Shown here in pieces: positions 1-6,212 of a stretch of 14,524 nucleotides of DNA. The stretch's first letter is position 1. The number at the start of each line of letters is the position of its first letter. The translations under genes and the position numbers were made by a program. The notes below the pieces were generated by a model that searched no databases, was not told the DNA's origin, and saw only the letters and a program-made list of their open reading frames with translations. This DNA comes from Gammaproteobacteria bacterium (GTDB lineage: Bacteria > Pseudomonadota > Gammaproteobacteria > S144-34), in the NCBI GenBank assembly GCA_015494165.1, contig WGBS01000224.1, positions 1 to 14,524 on the forward strand, given 5' to 3'.

Positions 1-144
1 GAACTCGTAGGTCTCGGGCACGCCGCCGCCCGGGATGTTGAGCGGCATGTTGCCGCCGCACTTGCCGCAGCACAGGCCGACGTAGGCGCGCGCCGCAGGC
101 GCGGCGAGCAGCGCCGCAGCCACCAGGAGAGCACGTCCGCGCAT
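1..144 (-). CDS. Exported Cys-rich protein, N-terminal fragment
   Basis: Only the first 48 codons are in the window; the gene runs off the left edge. It starts with ATG at 144, preceded by a strong ribosome binding site (GGGAGGTGAAC). Residues 1–20 look like a Sec signal peptide: an Arg-rich start (MRGR), a hydrophobic Ala/Leu core and an Ala-x-Ala-like end (AARA). The mature part begins YVGLCCGKCGGNMPLNIPGG, with three cysteines in a CCxxC arrangement near the new N terminus. I do not recognise the family with certainty. The CCxxC could bind metal or heme, or form disulfides; no CxxCH heme motif is visible in the part present. It diverges from the redox-sensing RegB/RegA pair, so control by that pair is possible but not shown. 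Confidence 0.8.
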   Translation of the reverse strand, partial: MRGRALLVAAALLAAPAARAYVGLCCGKCGGNMPLNIPGGGVPETYEF

Positions 145-340
145 GTTCACCTCCCCTCGCTTCCCCCGTCCCGGGCGAGCAGCATAGGGAGGCGTGCCGG
201 CCGCGGGGATGCGGCGCGTTGCCGCGCGACGATTTGCCGCAGGCCGGCGGCGCCGCCGCCTGCATAGAATTTGCAGGAGACGGGGGCCGGCTTGTCCCGG
301 GTCAAGTCGCGCCCGCCCCGCGTGCGGCGAGGATGGAGCC
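145..340. promoter_or_regulatory. Divergent intergenic region upstream of regB
   Basis: This 196-bp gap separates two divergent genes. On the plus strand a -10-like TAGAAT lies at 265–270, flanked on both sides by TGCA (261–264 and 272–275), about 70 bp before the regB start. A perfect 12-bp palindrome, GGCGGCGCCGCC, sits at 246–257 just upstream and could be an operator or simply a product of high GC. On the minus strand TATGCT (186–181) is a possible -10 for the exported-protein gene. No convincing -35 element was found for either gene. Confidence 0.3.
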
Positions 341-1663
341 ATGAGCGAGAGCCACCGCGAGACGCCCACGCCGCCCGCCGATGCCCTGCGCCGGCTCGCC
401 CACCTGCGCTGGCTGGCGCTGGCGGGCCAGGCGGCCGCCGTGGCCGCGGCGCGGGCGCTGCTCGGTCCGGGCCTGCCGCTCGAGGCGCTCGCCGCGGTGC
501 TCGCGGCGAGCTCGGCTTTCAACGTCCACACCCTGTGGCGCGCGCGGCGCATCGCCCAGCCCGGCGCCGGCGAGGTGCTGGCGCAGCTCGCCTTCGACGT
601 GCTCGTGCTGGCGGCCCTCCTCTATCTCACGGGGGGCGCCACCAATCCGTTCACGATGCTGTTCCTGGTCCCGATCGCGCTGTCGGCCACCTTCCTCCCG
701 GAGCGCCACACCTGGACGCTCGCGGCGCTCGCCGCGGCCGCCTACGCGCTGCTGCTGCGCTGGCACGTGCCGCTGCCGGGCATGGCGGGCCACGGCGACC
801 GCGCCTTCGGCCTGCACGTCGTGGGCATGTGGACCGGCTTCGTGGTCACCGCCGCCCTGATCGCCTGGTTCGCCACCCGGCTCGGGCGGAGCCTGCGCCG
901 GCGCGAGCGCGAGCTCGCCGCGGCGCGCGAGCAGGCCCTGCGCGACGAGCGCCTGCTCGCCGTCGCCACCCTCGCCGCCGGCACCGCGCACGAGCTGGGC
1001 ACGCCCCTCAACACCGCGGCGCTCCTCGCGGGCGAGCTGGAGGAGGCCTGTGCAGAGCACGACCCGCAGGCGGCTGCGCTCGCGCGCGAGCTGCGCGCGC
1101 AGCTCGCGCGCTGCAAGGCCACGCTGGCCGACCTCTCGGCCGCCGCCGGCGGGGCCCCGCTGGGCGGCGGCCGCGCCGAGCCCGCCGACGCCTGGCTTCG
1201 GTCGCTGGTCCGCGCGTGGGCCCGCCGGCGCCATGCGCCGGAGCCACCGCTCGCCCTCGCGGGGCCGCGCCCGGCACCGCCGGTGCTGGCCGACCGCACG
1301 CTCGAGCAGGCGATCGGCTCCATCCTGGACAACGCCGCGGATGCCTCCCCCGGCGAGGTCGAGGTGGCGGCCTCGTGGAAGGACGGCGAGCGGCTGCGCA
1401 TCGAGGTGCGCGACCGCGGGCCCGGGCTCGCGGGCGAGGCGCGGGCGCGTGCCGGGCGCGAGCCGTGGTCGGGCAAGACGGGCGGCCTGGGCCTGGGGCT
1501 GTTCCTGGCCCACCGCGTGCTCGAGCGCTTCGGGGGCCGCGTGCGGCTCGAGGACCGTCCGGGCGGCGGGCTCGTCACGCGCCTGACGCTGCCGCTCGAC
1601 GCGTTTGCGGGGAGGGACCGGAATGACGACGCAGACGCCGCGCCGGCTGCTGCTGGTCGATGA
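341..1663 (+). CDS. regB: RegB/PrrB-type redox sensor histidine kinase
   Basis: Membrane sensor kinase of 440 residues. The N-terminal half (about 20–180) is a bundle of hydrophobic helices. Between two of them lies GGATNPF (98–104), matching GGxxNPF, known in RegB/PrrB to bind ubiquinone. The dimerisation/H box is AAGTAHELGTPL with His217 as phosphorylated residue. Cys258 (ARCKATL) is where the redox-active cysteine of the family is expected. ATP-binding motifs follow: N box SILDNAADAS (Asn331), G1 DRGPG (358–362) and G2 GGLGLGLF (381–388). In this family the kinase responds to the redox state of the quinone pool and phosphorylates RegA, tuning respiration, carbon or nitrogen fixation and related genes. 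ATG at 341 was chosen because the 49 codons upstream are Arg-rich low-complexity sequence and AGGATGGAG precedes it. The 3' end overlaps regA by 41 bp, implying co-translation. Confidence 0.9.
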   Translation: MSESHRETPTPPADALRRLAHLRWLALAGQAAAVAAARALLGPGLPLEALAAVLAASSAFNVHTLWRARRIAQPGAGEVLAQLAFDVLVLAALLYLTGGATNPFTMLFLVPIALSATFLPERHTWTLAALAAAAYALLLRWHVPLPGMAGHGDRAFGLHVVGMWTGFVVTAALIAWFATRLGRSLRRRERELAAAREQALRDERLLAVATLAAGTAHELGTPLNTAALLAGELEEACAEHDPQAAALARELRAQLARCKATLADLSAAAGGAPLGGGRAEPADAWLRSLVRAWARRRHAPEPPLALAGPRPAPPVLADRTLEQAIGSILDNAADASPGEVEVAASWKDGERLRIEVRDRGPGLAGEARARAGREPWSGKTGGLGLGLFLAHRVLERFGGRVRLEDRPGGGLVTRLTLPLDAFAGRDRNDDADAAPAAAGR

Positions 1664-2159
1664 CGACGAGGCCTTCTGCGCTGCGATGGCGCGCGCCCTC
1701 GCGCGCCGCGGCGTGGAGGTGACGGTGGCCCACGACGCCGCCGCCGCGGAGGCGGCCGCCGACGGGCACGACGCCGCGCTCGTAGACCTGCGCCTCGGCG
1801 CCGAGTCGGGGCTGCACGTGGTGGCGGCGCTGCGCGCCCGCCACCCGCGGATGCGCATCGTGGTGCTGACCGGGTACGCGAGCATCGCCACCGCGGTCGA
1901 GGCCATCAAGCTCGGCGCGGTGCAGTACCTGACCAAGCCCGCCGAGCCCGACGAGGTGCTGCGCGCCTTCGCCCGCACGGAGCCCGACCCCGACGTGCCG
2001 CCGCCCGCGCGCCCCATGTCCGTCCGCCGCCTCGAGCGCGAGCACATCGAGCGCGTGCTCGCCGAGCATGGCGGCAACATCTCCGCCGCGGCGCGCGCGC
2101 TCGGCATGCACCGGCGCACCCTGCAGCGCAAGCTCCGCAAGCGGCCGGTGAAGCAGTAA
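1623..2159 (+). CDS. regA: RegA/PrrA-type response regulator
   Basis: Response regulator of 178 residues with the compact RegA layout. The receiver domain covers 1–120 with acidic pocket DDD (13–15), phosphoacceptor Asp55 (LVDLRLG), Thr83 and Lys105 (TKPAEPDE). A Pro-rich linker (121–131) leads to a Fis-type helix-turn-helix at about 146–172 (GGNISAAARALGMHRRTLQR), the part most conserved in this family. The linker and C terminus (MSVRRLEREHIERVL) are also typical. It would bind DNA after phosphorylation by RegB. The ATG at 1623 is preferred over the in-frame ATG at 1605 because GGAGGG lies just upstream and the family begins close to the LLVDDDE strand. It overlaps regB by 41 bp. The stop codon is followed within 5 bp by a heptamer repeat array. 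Confidence 0.92.
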   Translation: MTTQTPRRLLLVDDDEAFCAAMARALARRGVEVTVAHDAAAAEAAADGHDAALVDLRLGAESGLHVVAALRARHPRMRIVVLTGYASIATAVEAIKLGAVQYLTKPAEPDEVLRAFARTEPDPDVPPPARPMSVRRLEREHIERVLAEHGGNISAAARALGMHRRTLQRKLRKRPVKQ

Positions 2160-2163
2160 ATGG

Positions 2164-2218
2164 GTTTACGGTTTGCGGTAGACGGTGTACGGTCCTCACC
2201 GTTCACCGTTCACCGTTC
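2164..2218. repeat. Heptamer tandem repeat array with opposed arms (array 1)
   Basis: Four 7-bp units GTTTACG, GTTTGCG, GTAGACG, GTGTACG (2164–2191) are followed by a 6-base spacer and three perfect copies of ACCGTTC (2198–2218). The second arm is roughly the reverse complement of the first. The centre folds into a hairpin, 2184–2193 with 2198–2207, ten base pairs with one mismatch and a CCTC loop. It starts 5 bp after the regA stop and ends 11 bp before the methyltransferase ATG. Confidence 0.85.
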
Positions 2219-2228
2219 ACCGGCCAAC

Positions 2229-2849
2229 ATGGACCCGCAGTTCTGGGAGTCGCGCTACGCCGAGCCGGGCTACGGCTACGGCACCGCGCCCAACGCCTTC
2301 CTCGCCGGTCTCGCCGCGCGCTTCCGCCCCGGCATGCGCGTGCTGCTGCCGGGCGACGGCGAGGGCCGCAACGGGGCGTGGCTCGCCGCGCGCGGCTGCG
2401 AGGTGCTCTCGGTGGATCTGGCCGTGTCCGGGCTGCGCAAGGCGCGCCGCCTCGCCGAGCGGCTGGGCGCGGCCGGGCGCCTGCACGCCGTGCGCGCCGA
2501 CGTCACCCGCCCGCCGTGGCGCGAGGGCGCCTACGACGCCGTGGTCGCGATCTACGTGCACCTGCCGCCTGCGGTGCGCGCGGCCGCCCACCGGGCGTGG
2601 GCGGCGGCGCTGCGGCCCGGCGGGCTGCTGGTGCTGGAGGCCTTCGACCGCGACCACGAGCGCCTGCGCCGCACCCTCGGCACCGTCGGCGGACCGCCCG
2701 GCGAGGCGCTGCTCTACACGCCGGAGATGCTCGCCGACGACTTCGCCGGCCTCGAGATCGAGCGGCTCGAGCGCCTCGAGGTCGAGCTCGACGAGGGCCG
2801 CTGGCACCGCGGCCGCTCGGCCGTCATCCGCCTCCTGGCACGCGCCTAG
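2229..2849 (+). CDS. Class I SAM-dependent methyltransferase
   Basis: Protein of 206 residues with a Rossmann-type methyltransferase fold. The N terminus MDPQFWESRYAEPGYGYGTA is typical of the small TehB-like/tellurite-resistance methyltransferase group. Motif I is VLLPGDGEGRNGAWLA (38–53), which binds SAM; Asp63 (SVDLA) is the acidic residue expected to hold the ribose. Motif IV is YDAVVAIYVHLP (102–113), and RPGGLLVLEAF (129–139) is the post-motif strand. The substrate cannot be read from the sequence. The start at 2229 fits the family N terminus; extending to the upstream ATG at 2160 would only translate the repeat array. No Shine-Dalgarno sequence precedes the ATG, because the leader is repeat DNA. 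Heptamer arrays lie on both sides. It may be read through from regBA or be weakly expressed. Confidence 0.85.
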   Translation: MDPQFWESRYAEPGYGYGTAPNAFLAGLAARFRPGMRVLLPGDGEGRNGAWLAARGCEVLSVDLAVSGLRKARRLAERLGAAGRLHAVRADVTRPPWREGAYDAVVAIYVHLPPAVRAAAHRAWAAALRPGGLLVLEAFDRDHERLRRTLGTVGGPPGEALLYTPEMLADDFAGLEIERLERLEVELDEGRWHRGRSAVIRLLARA

Positions 2850-2854
2850 GCGCG

Positions 2855-2916
2855 GCGCACGGTGCACGGTCCCCGGTGGACGGCCGCGACCGTCCACCGC
2901 GAACCGCTCACCGTTC
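2855..2916. repeat. Heptamer tandem repeat array with opposed arms (array 2)
   Basis: Units GCGCACG, GTGCACG, GTCCCCG, GTGGACG (2855–2882) face units ACCGTCC, ACCGCGA, ACCGCTC, ACCGTTC (2889–2916). A perfect 10-bp stem joins 2874–2883 to 2890–2899 around a 6-base loop. The array lies between the convergent methyltransferase and antiporter genes and overlaps the last codons and stop of the antiporter. It may end or protect transcripts from both sides, although no T-run follows the hairpin. Confidence 0.85.
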
Positions 2917-4155
2917 GCCGGAGCCCGTCAGCACACGCACGACGGGACCGACGGTGAGGCCCTGGACCAGCACCGAGAAGACGACGACGACGTAGGTGAG
3001 CGTGACGATCAGATCGCGCTCGGGTCCCGGGGGAAGCGAGAGCGCGAGCGCCACGGAGACGCCGCCGCGCAGCCCGCCCCAAGTGAGCACGCGCACCGCG
3101 CCCGGGCTGAAGCGCCGCAGCGGCCGCAGGATGGCGACCGGCAGCCCCACGCTGATGAGGCGCGCGAGCAGCACGAGCGGGATCATGAGCACGCCCGCCG
3201 CCAGCGGCCCCGCCTCCAGGCTCACCACCAGCACCTCGAGCCCGAGGAGCACGAACAGCAGCGCGTTGAGCAGCTCGTCGAGCACCCCCCAAAAGGTGTC
3301 CAGGTGCTCGCGCGTGCGCGCCGACATGGCGAGCAGGCGCCCGTGGTTTCCGATGAGCAGCCCCGCGACGACGATGGCGATGGGGCCCGACAGATGCAGC
3401 GCGTCGGCCAGCGCGTAGCCGCCGGTCACCAGCGCCAGCGTCAGGAGGATCTCGACGTCGTGGCTGTCCACTGCCCGCAGCATGCGGTAGACGAGCCAGC
3501 CGGCGGCGAGCCCGAAGAGCGCCCCGCCGACGGCCTCCTGCAGGAGCAGCGTCGCGACGGCCGCCGGCTGCGGCTCGGTGTGGCCGGCCGCCACGCCCGC
3601 CAGCCTCGAGACCAAGATCGTCGGCGAGTCGCTGTTCAACGACGGCGTGGCCGTGGTGCTCTTCCTGGTGCTGGCGGGCGCGCCGGCGCGGCGCAGGATG
3701 CCCATGACGGCGATGGGATCCGTGGGCGAGATGAGCGCCCCGAAGAGCAGGCAGTGGACGAGCGGCAGCTCCAGCCCCAGCCAGCGCAGCAGCACCCAGC
3801 TCCCGAAGCCGACGATGAGCGTCGAGACCACGAGCCCCAGGGTGGCGAGCAGACCGATGACGCGCTTCTGGCGGGCGAGATCGGAGAGGTCCACGTGGAG
3901 GGCGCCGGCGAACAGCAGGAAGCTCAGCATCCCCTGCAGCACGGTCTCGCCGAAGTCCACGCGCGCGAGCAGGGCGCGTGCGCCCGCGGCCGCCGGCGCG
4001 AGCCCGAAGGCCTCGGCGAGCGCGAGCGCCAGCGAGACCGCGAGCGCCACCAGCATGACGCCGATGGGCGTGGGCAGGCCGATCCAGCGCTGGTTGGCCC
4101 ATGCGAAGAGGGCGGCGAGGGCGAGCAGCGCGCCGGCGACCTCCAGCAGACCCAC
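2908..4155 (-). CDS. CPA1-type Na+(K+)/H+ antiporter with inverted core motif
   Basis: Membrane antiporter of 415 residues, a usual length for the bacterial NhaP/CPA1 group. It is hydrophobic throughout, with family motifs including SPTDPIAVMGILRRAG (143–158; Asp146), the GPIAIVVAGLLIGN helix (257–270) and GGLRGGVSVALALSLP (360–375). Residues 163–184, where the essential ESLFND helix should lie, are instead hydrophilic Ser/Thr-rich sequence. The expected motif is encoded on the opposite strand inside a flipped segment, 3594–3680. As given, the protein lacks the catalytic Asn-Asp pair and one membrane helix, so it should not transport. If the segment is flipped, residues 163–184 become canonical with no change in length or frame. 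The start is GTG at 4155, 8 bp after GGAGAG. It follows the channel gene by 3 bp as the last gene of the run, and its final codons and stop lie in repeat array 2. Confidence 0.9.
   Translation of the reverse strand: MGLLEVAGALLALAALFAWANQRWIGLPTPIGVMLVALAVSLALALAEAFGLAPAAAGARALLARVDFGETVLQGMLSFLLFAGALHVDLSDLARQKRVIGLLATLGLVVSTLIVGFGSWVLLRWLGLELPLVHCLLFGALISPTDPIAVMGILRRAGAPASTRKSTTATPSLNSDSPTILVSRLAGVAAGHTEPQPAAVATLLLQEAVGGALFGLAAGWLVYRMLRAVDSHDVEILLTLALVTGGYALADALHLSGPIAIVVAGLLIGNHGRLLAMSARTREHLDTFWGVLDELLNALLFVLLGLEVLVVSLEAGPLAAGVLMIPLVLLARLISVGLPVAILRPLRRFSPGAVRVLTWGGLRGGVSVALALSLPPGPERDLIVTLTYVVVVFSVLVQGLTVGPVVRVLTGSGER
3594..3680. repeat. Putative intragenic invertible segment (inverton)
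   Basis: Perfect 11-bp inverted repeats, CGCCCGCCAGC at 3594–3604 and GCTGGCGGGCG at 3670–3680, bound a 65-bp core (3605–3669). Just outside, 5 of the next 7 positions also pair. Read on the plus strand, the core plus repeats encode ASLETKIVGESLFNDG then VAVVLFLVLAG, the ion-binding helix of CPA1 antiporters, although the rest of that gene is on the minus strand. Inverting the core restores the helix exactly between SPTDPIAVMGILRRAGAP and VAAGHTEPQP. No recombinase gene is in the window, so a trans-acting invertase, template switching or an assembly fault are all possible causes. Confidence 0.85.
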
Positions 4156-4158
4156 GCC

Positions 4159-4950
4159 TCAGCCTCTCCGACGGTCCCCGCGCGTGAGCGCGCGCTCGAT
4201 GCGCACGAGCCGCGCCTCGATGGCCTCCAGCCGGGCGCGCAGGTCCGATTCCTCGCGCTCGACCTTGTGCACGTCACGGCCGATGAGGAAGGCCGAGACG
4301 TTGGCCGCGAGCAGCGCGAACAGCCCCAGCCCGAGCAGCATCACGAGCGAGGCGATGAAGCGCCCCGCGGGCGTCGAGGGCACGACGTCGCCGTAGCCCA
4401 CGGTGGTCACCGTCACCCATGCCCACCAGATGCCGTCCCAGGCCGAGCCGATGGCCGGGTCCACGCCCGAGATCAGCACGCCGGCGAGCGTCAGCACCAC
4501 GGCCGAGAAGGCGAGCGTGGGACCGAGGCGGTTGCGCGCGAGCACGGCGCGCACGCTGCGCGACAGCCGCGCGAGGATCCCCACCAGGAGCAGGAGCCGC
4601 AGGCCGCGCAGCGCGCCGGCGAGCGGCGTCTCGCCCCAGAGCAGCGGCACGCCGAGGGCGATGATGGCGAGGTTCATCCAGTTCGTGAGGAGGTAGCGCC
4701 GGCGGTCGCGCACGAGCGCCGTGAGCACTGCGGTCTCGGCCACGAACACGAGCCACACCAGCCAGTCGCCGACGGTGCTCACGGGCGGCGGGATGGCGCC
4801 GCGCTGCTCGAGGTACCACTGGACCGGGATCCAGACGGCGACGGCGAGCATGGGCCACTCGAAGCGGCGCGCCCAGCGGCGCGCCTCGGGCCGCTCGCGC
4901 GGCGCCACGCCGGCCAGCCCCGTGAGATGGTCCAGACGCACCCTTCTCAC
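4159..4950 (-). CDS. Six-TM voltage-gated K+ channel-like protein
   Basis: Protein of 263 residues resembling bacterial Kv-type channels. Hydrophobic helices run from about residue 33 to 222. A weak S4-like helix lies at 114–139 (RGLRLLLLVGILARLSR, Arg115, 118, 128, 131, 134). The pore loop carries the selectivity filter TVGYGD (183–188) after WDGIWWAWVT. The S6 helix (197–222) is followed by a short cytoplasmic coiled coil (228–255, KVEREESDLRARLEAIEARL) that may hold the tetramer together; no RCK/TrkA-N domain is present. The start is GTG at 4950, which overlaps the ubiI-like stop in a GTGA arrangement and has GGAGG 8 bp upstream. The antiporter gene starts 3 bp after its stop, so channel and antiporter are probably translated together and may jointly set K+/Na+ and pH balance. 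Confidence 0.88.
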   Translation of the reverse strand: MRRVRLDHLTGLAGVAPRERPEARRWARRFEWPMLAVAVWIPVQWYLEQRGAIPPPVSTVGDWLVWLVFVAETAVLTALVRDRRRYLLTNWMNLAIIALGVPLLWGETPLAGALRGLRLLLLVGILARLSRSVRAVLARNRLGPTLAFSAVVLTLAGVLISGVDPAIGSAWDGIWWAWVTVTTVGYGDVVPSTPAGRFIASLVMLLGLGLFALLAANVSAFLIGRDVHKVEREESDLRARLEAIEARLVRIERALTRGDRRRG

Positions 4951-6203
4951 GGCGCTGCCTCCACGCAGCGCACGCGGGCGAGGTCCGGCAGGTCGCCCTC
5001 GAGGCCCATGGCCCGGCGCACGAGGGCGCGGCGCAGCGGCGCGCAGCGGTCGGCGACGGCGAAGACGAGCGCGCGCGCGGCGCGCACGGGCAGGGCGCGG
5101 GCGCCGAAGCCGCTGCGGAAGGCCTCCATGAGCAGCCCCATGGCGAGGTTCTCGCCGCGGCGCCAGCGCTGGTAGCGCGCGAGCGCCGCGGCCGCGCCCG
5201 GATCGCCGTGCGCGCGCCAGGCCGCCGCGGCGCACTCGGCCAGCGCCGCCGCGTCCAGCAGCCCCAGGTTGAAGCCCTGCCCCGCGAGCGGATGGATCAC
5301 GTGGGCGGCGTCGCCCACCAGCGCCACGCGCCCCTCGACGTAGGCCGCCGCGTGCTGGTGGCGCAGCGCATAGGCCGCGCGCGGGCCCTCGAGCGTCATG
5401 GCGCCGAGGCGCGCCTCGGCCGCCTCCGTCACGGCGCCCGCGAAGGCCTCGGGCTCCATCTCGAGGAGGGCGTCGGCGTGCGCCGGCGTGGTGCTCCACA
5501 CGATGCTCACGCGGTGGAGGTCGTCGAGCGGGAGCAGCGCGATGGGCCCGTCCGGCAGGAAGCGCTGCCAGGCGGTGAGGCGGTGGGGGCGCTCGCAGGC
5601 GAGCGTGGCGACGACCGCGCGCTGCTCGTAGGGCCCCCCGCGCACGGCGATGCCGGCGAGCTCGCGCACGCGCGAGTCCGCCCCGTCGGCCGCCACCACG
5701 AGGCGCGCGCGCAGCATCCCGCCGCCGTCGAGGCCCAGGCGCGCGTCGTCGGCGCTCCCGGGCTCGAGGGACTCCACGCGGGCCGGCACGAGCGCGAGCG
5801 CGCCGGACTCCGCCTCCGCCTCGAGCCGTCGCCACAGGGCCTCGACGATACAGCGCTGCTCCACGGTCCAGCCGAGGGCGGGCTCGCCGACCTCGTCGGC
5901 GTCGAAGCGCACCGCGGCCGGGCTCGCCGCGTCCCACACGCGCATGGCGCGGAAGCGCCCGTGCCGGCCGGCGGCGATCTCGCCCCACAGGCCGAGGCGC
6001 GCGAGGATGCGCTCCGAGGCGCGCGTGAGCGCCAGCACGCGCAGGTCGTAGCCCGCATCGCCCGCCGCAAGTGCGGCGGGCGGGCCCGCCGGGCGAGGGC
6101 CTACGAGCGCGACGCGCATCCCCGCCGCAGCGAGCGCCAGCGCGCAGCACCCGCCCACCGGGCCGCCGCCCACCACCGCCGCGTCGAAGGCCTCGCGCGC
6201 CAT
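4947..6203 (-). CDS. ubiI: UbiH/UbiF/UbiI-family FAD monooxygenase, probably UbiI
   Basis: Flavin-dependent aromatic hydroxylase of 418 residues. The N-terminal Rossmann motif is VVGGGPVGG (10–18). The family DG motif is VVAADGADSRVRELAG (169–184; Asp173), and the FAD-ribityl GD motif is RVALVGDAAHVIHPLAGQG (292–310; Asp298). These fit the ubiquinone ring hydroxylases UbiH, UbiF and UbiI (VisC). It lies directly downstream of ubiH, as visC/ubiI does in Escherichia coli, which favours UbiI, the C5-hydroxylase. UbiF and other paralogues cannot be excluded from sequence alone. ATG at 6203 is preceded by AGGAG at a good distance and lies 9 bp after the ubiH stop, so the two are cotranscribed. The 3' end overlaps the channel gene by 4 bp. 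Confidence 0.85.
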   Translation of the reverse strand: MAREAFDAAVVGGGPVGGCCALALAAAGMRVALVGPRPAGPPAALAAGDAGYDLRVLALTRASERILARLGLWGEIAAGRHGRFRAMRVWDAASPAAVRFDADEVGEPALGWTVEQRCIVEALWRRLEAEAESGALALVPARVESLEPGSADDARLGLDGGGMLRARLVVAADGADSRVRELAGIAVRGGPYEQRAVVATLACERPHRLTAWQRFLPDGPIALLPLDDLHRVSIVWSTTPAHADALLEMEPEAFAGAVTEAAEARLGAMTLEGPRAAYALRHQHAAAYVEGRVALVGDAAHVIHPLAGQGFNLGLLDAAALAECAAAAWRAHGDPGAAAALARYQRWRRGENLAMGLLMEAFRSGFGARALPVRAARALVFAVADRCAPLRRALVRRAMGLEGDLPDLARVRCVEAAP

Positions 6204-6212
6204 GCGCGTCTC

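Noticed and set aside
2164..2218. CRISPR array or REP element
   Set aside because: Units are 7 bp with no spacers and no cas genes; the palindrome layout and unit size do not match known REP sequences.
2874..2899. Bidirectional intrinsic terminator between the methyltransferase and antiporter genes
   Set aside because: The stem is perfect but neither side is followed by a T-run; it is recorded as part of the repeat array instead.
3594..3680. Frameshift or sequencing indel as the cause of the odd antiporter residues 163–184
   Set aside because: The expected motif is missing from all minus-strand frames but present intact on the plus strand between inverted repeats, and the flanks are in one frame; only inversion explains this.
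3578..4396. A plus-strand gene beginning with the antiporter-like ASLETKIVGESLFNDG
   Set aside because: Only the part inside the flipped segment resembles an antiporter; downstream it is Ser/Arg-rich antisense of the minus-strand gene. It is better explained by inversion than by a separate gene.
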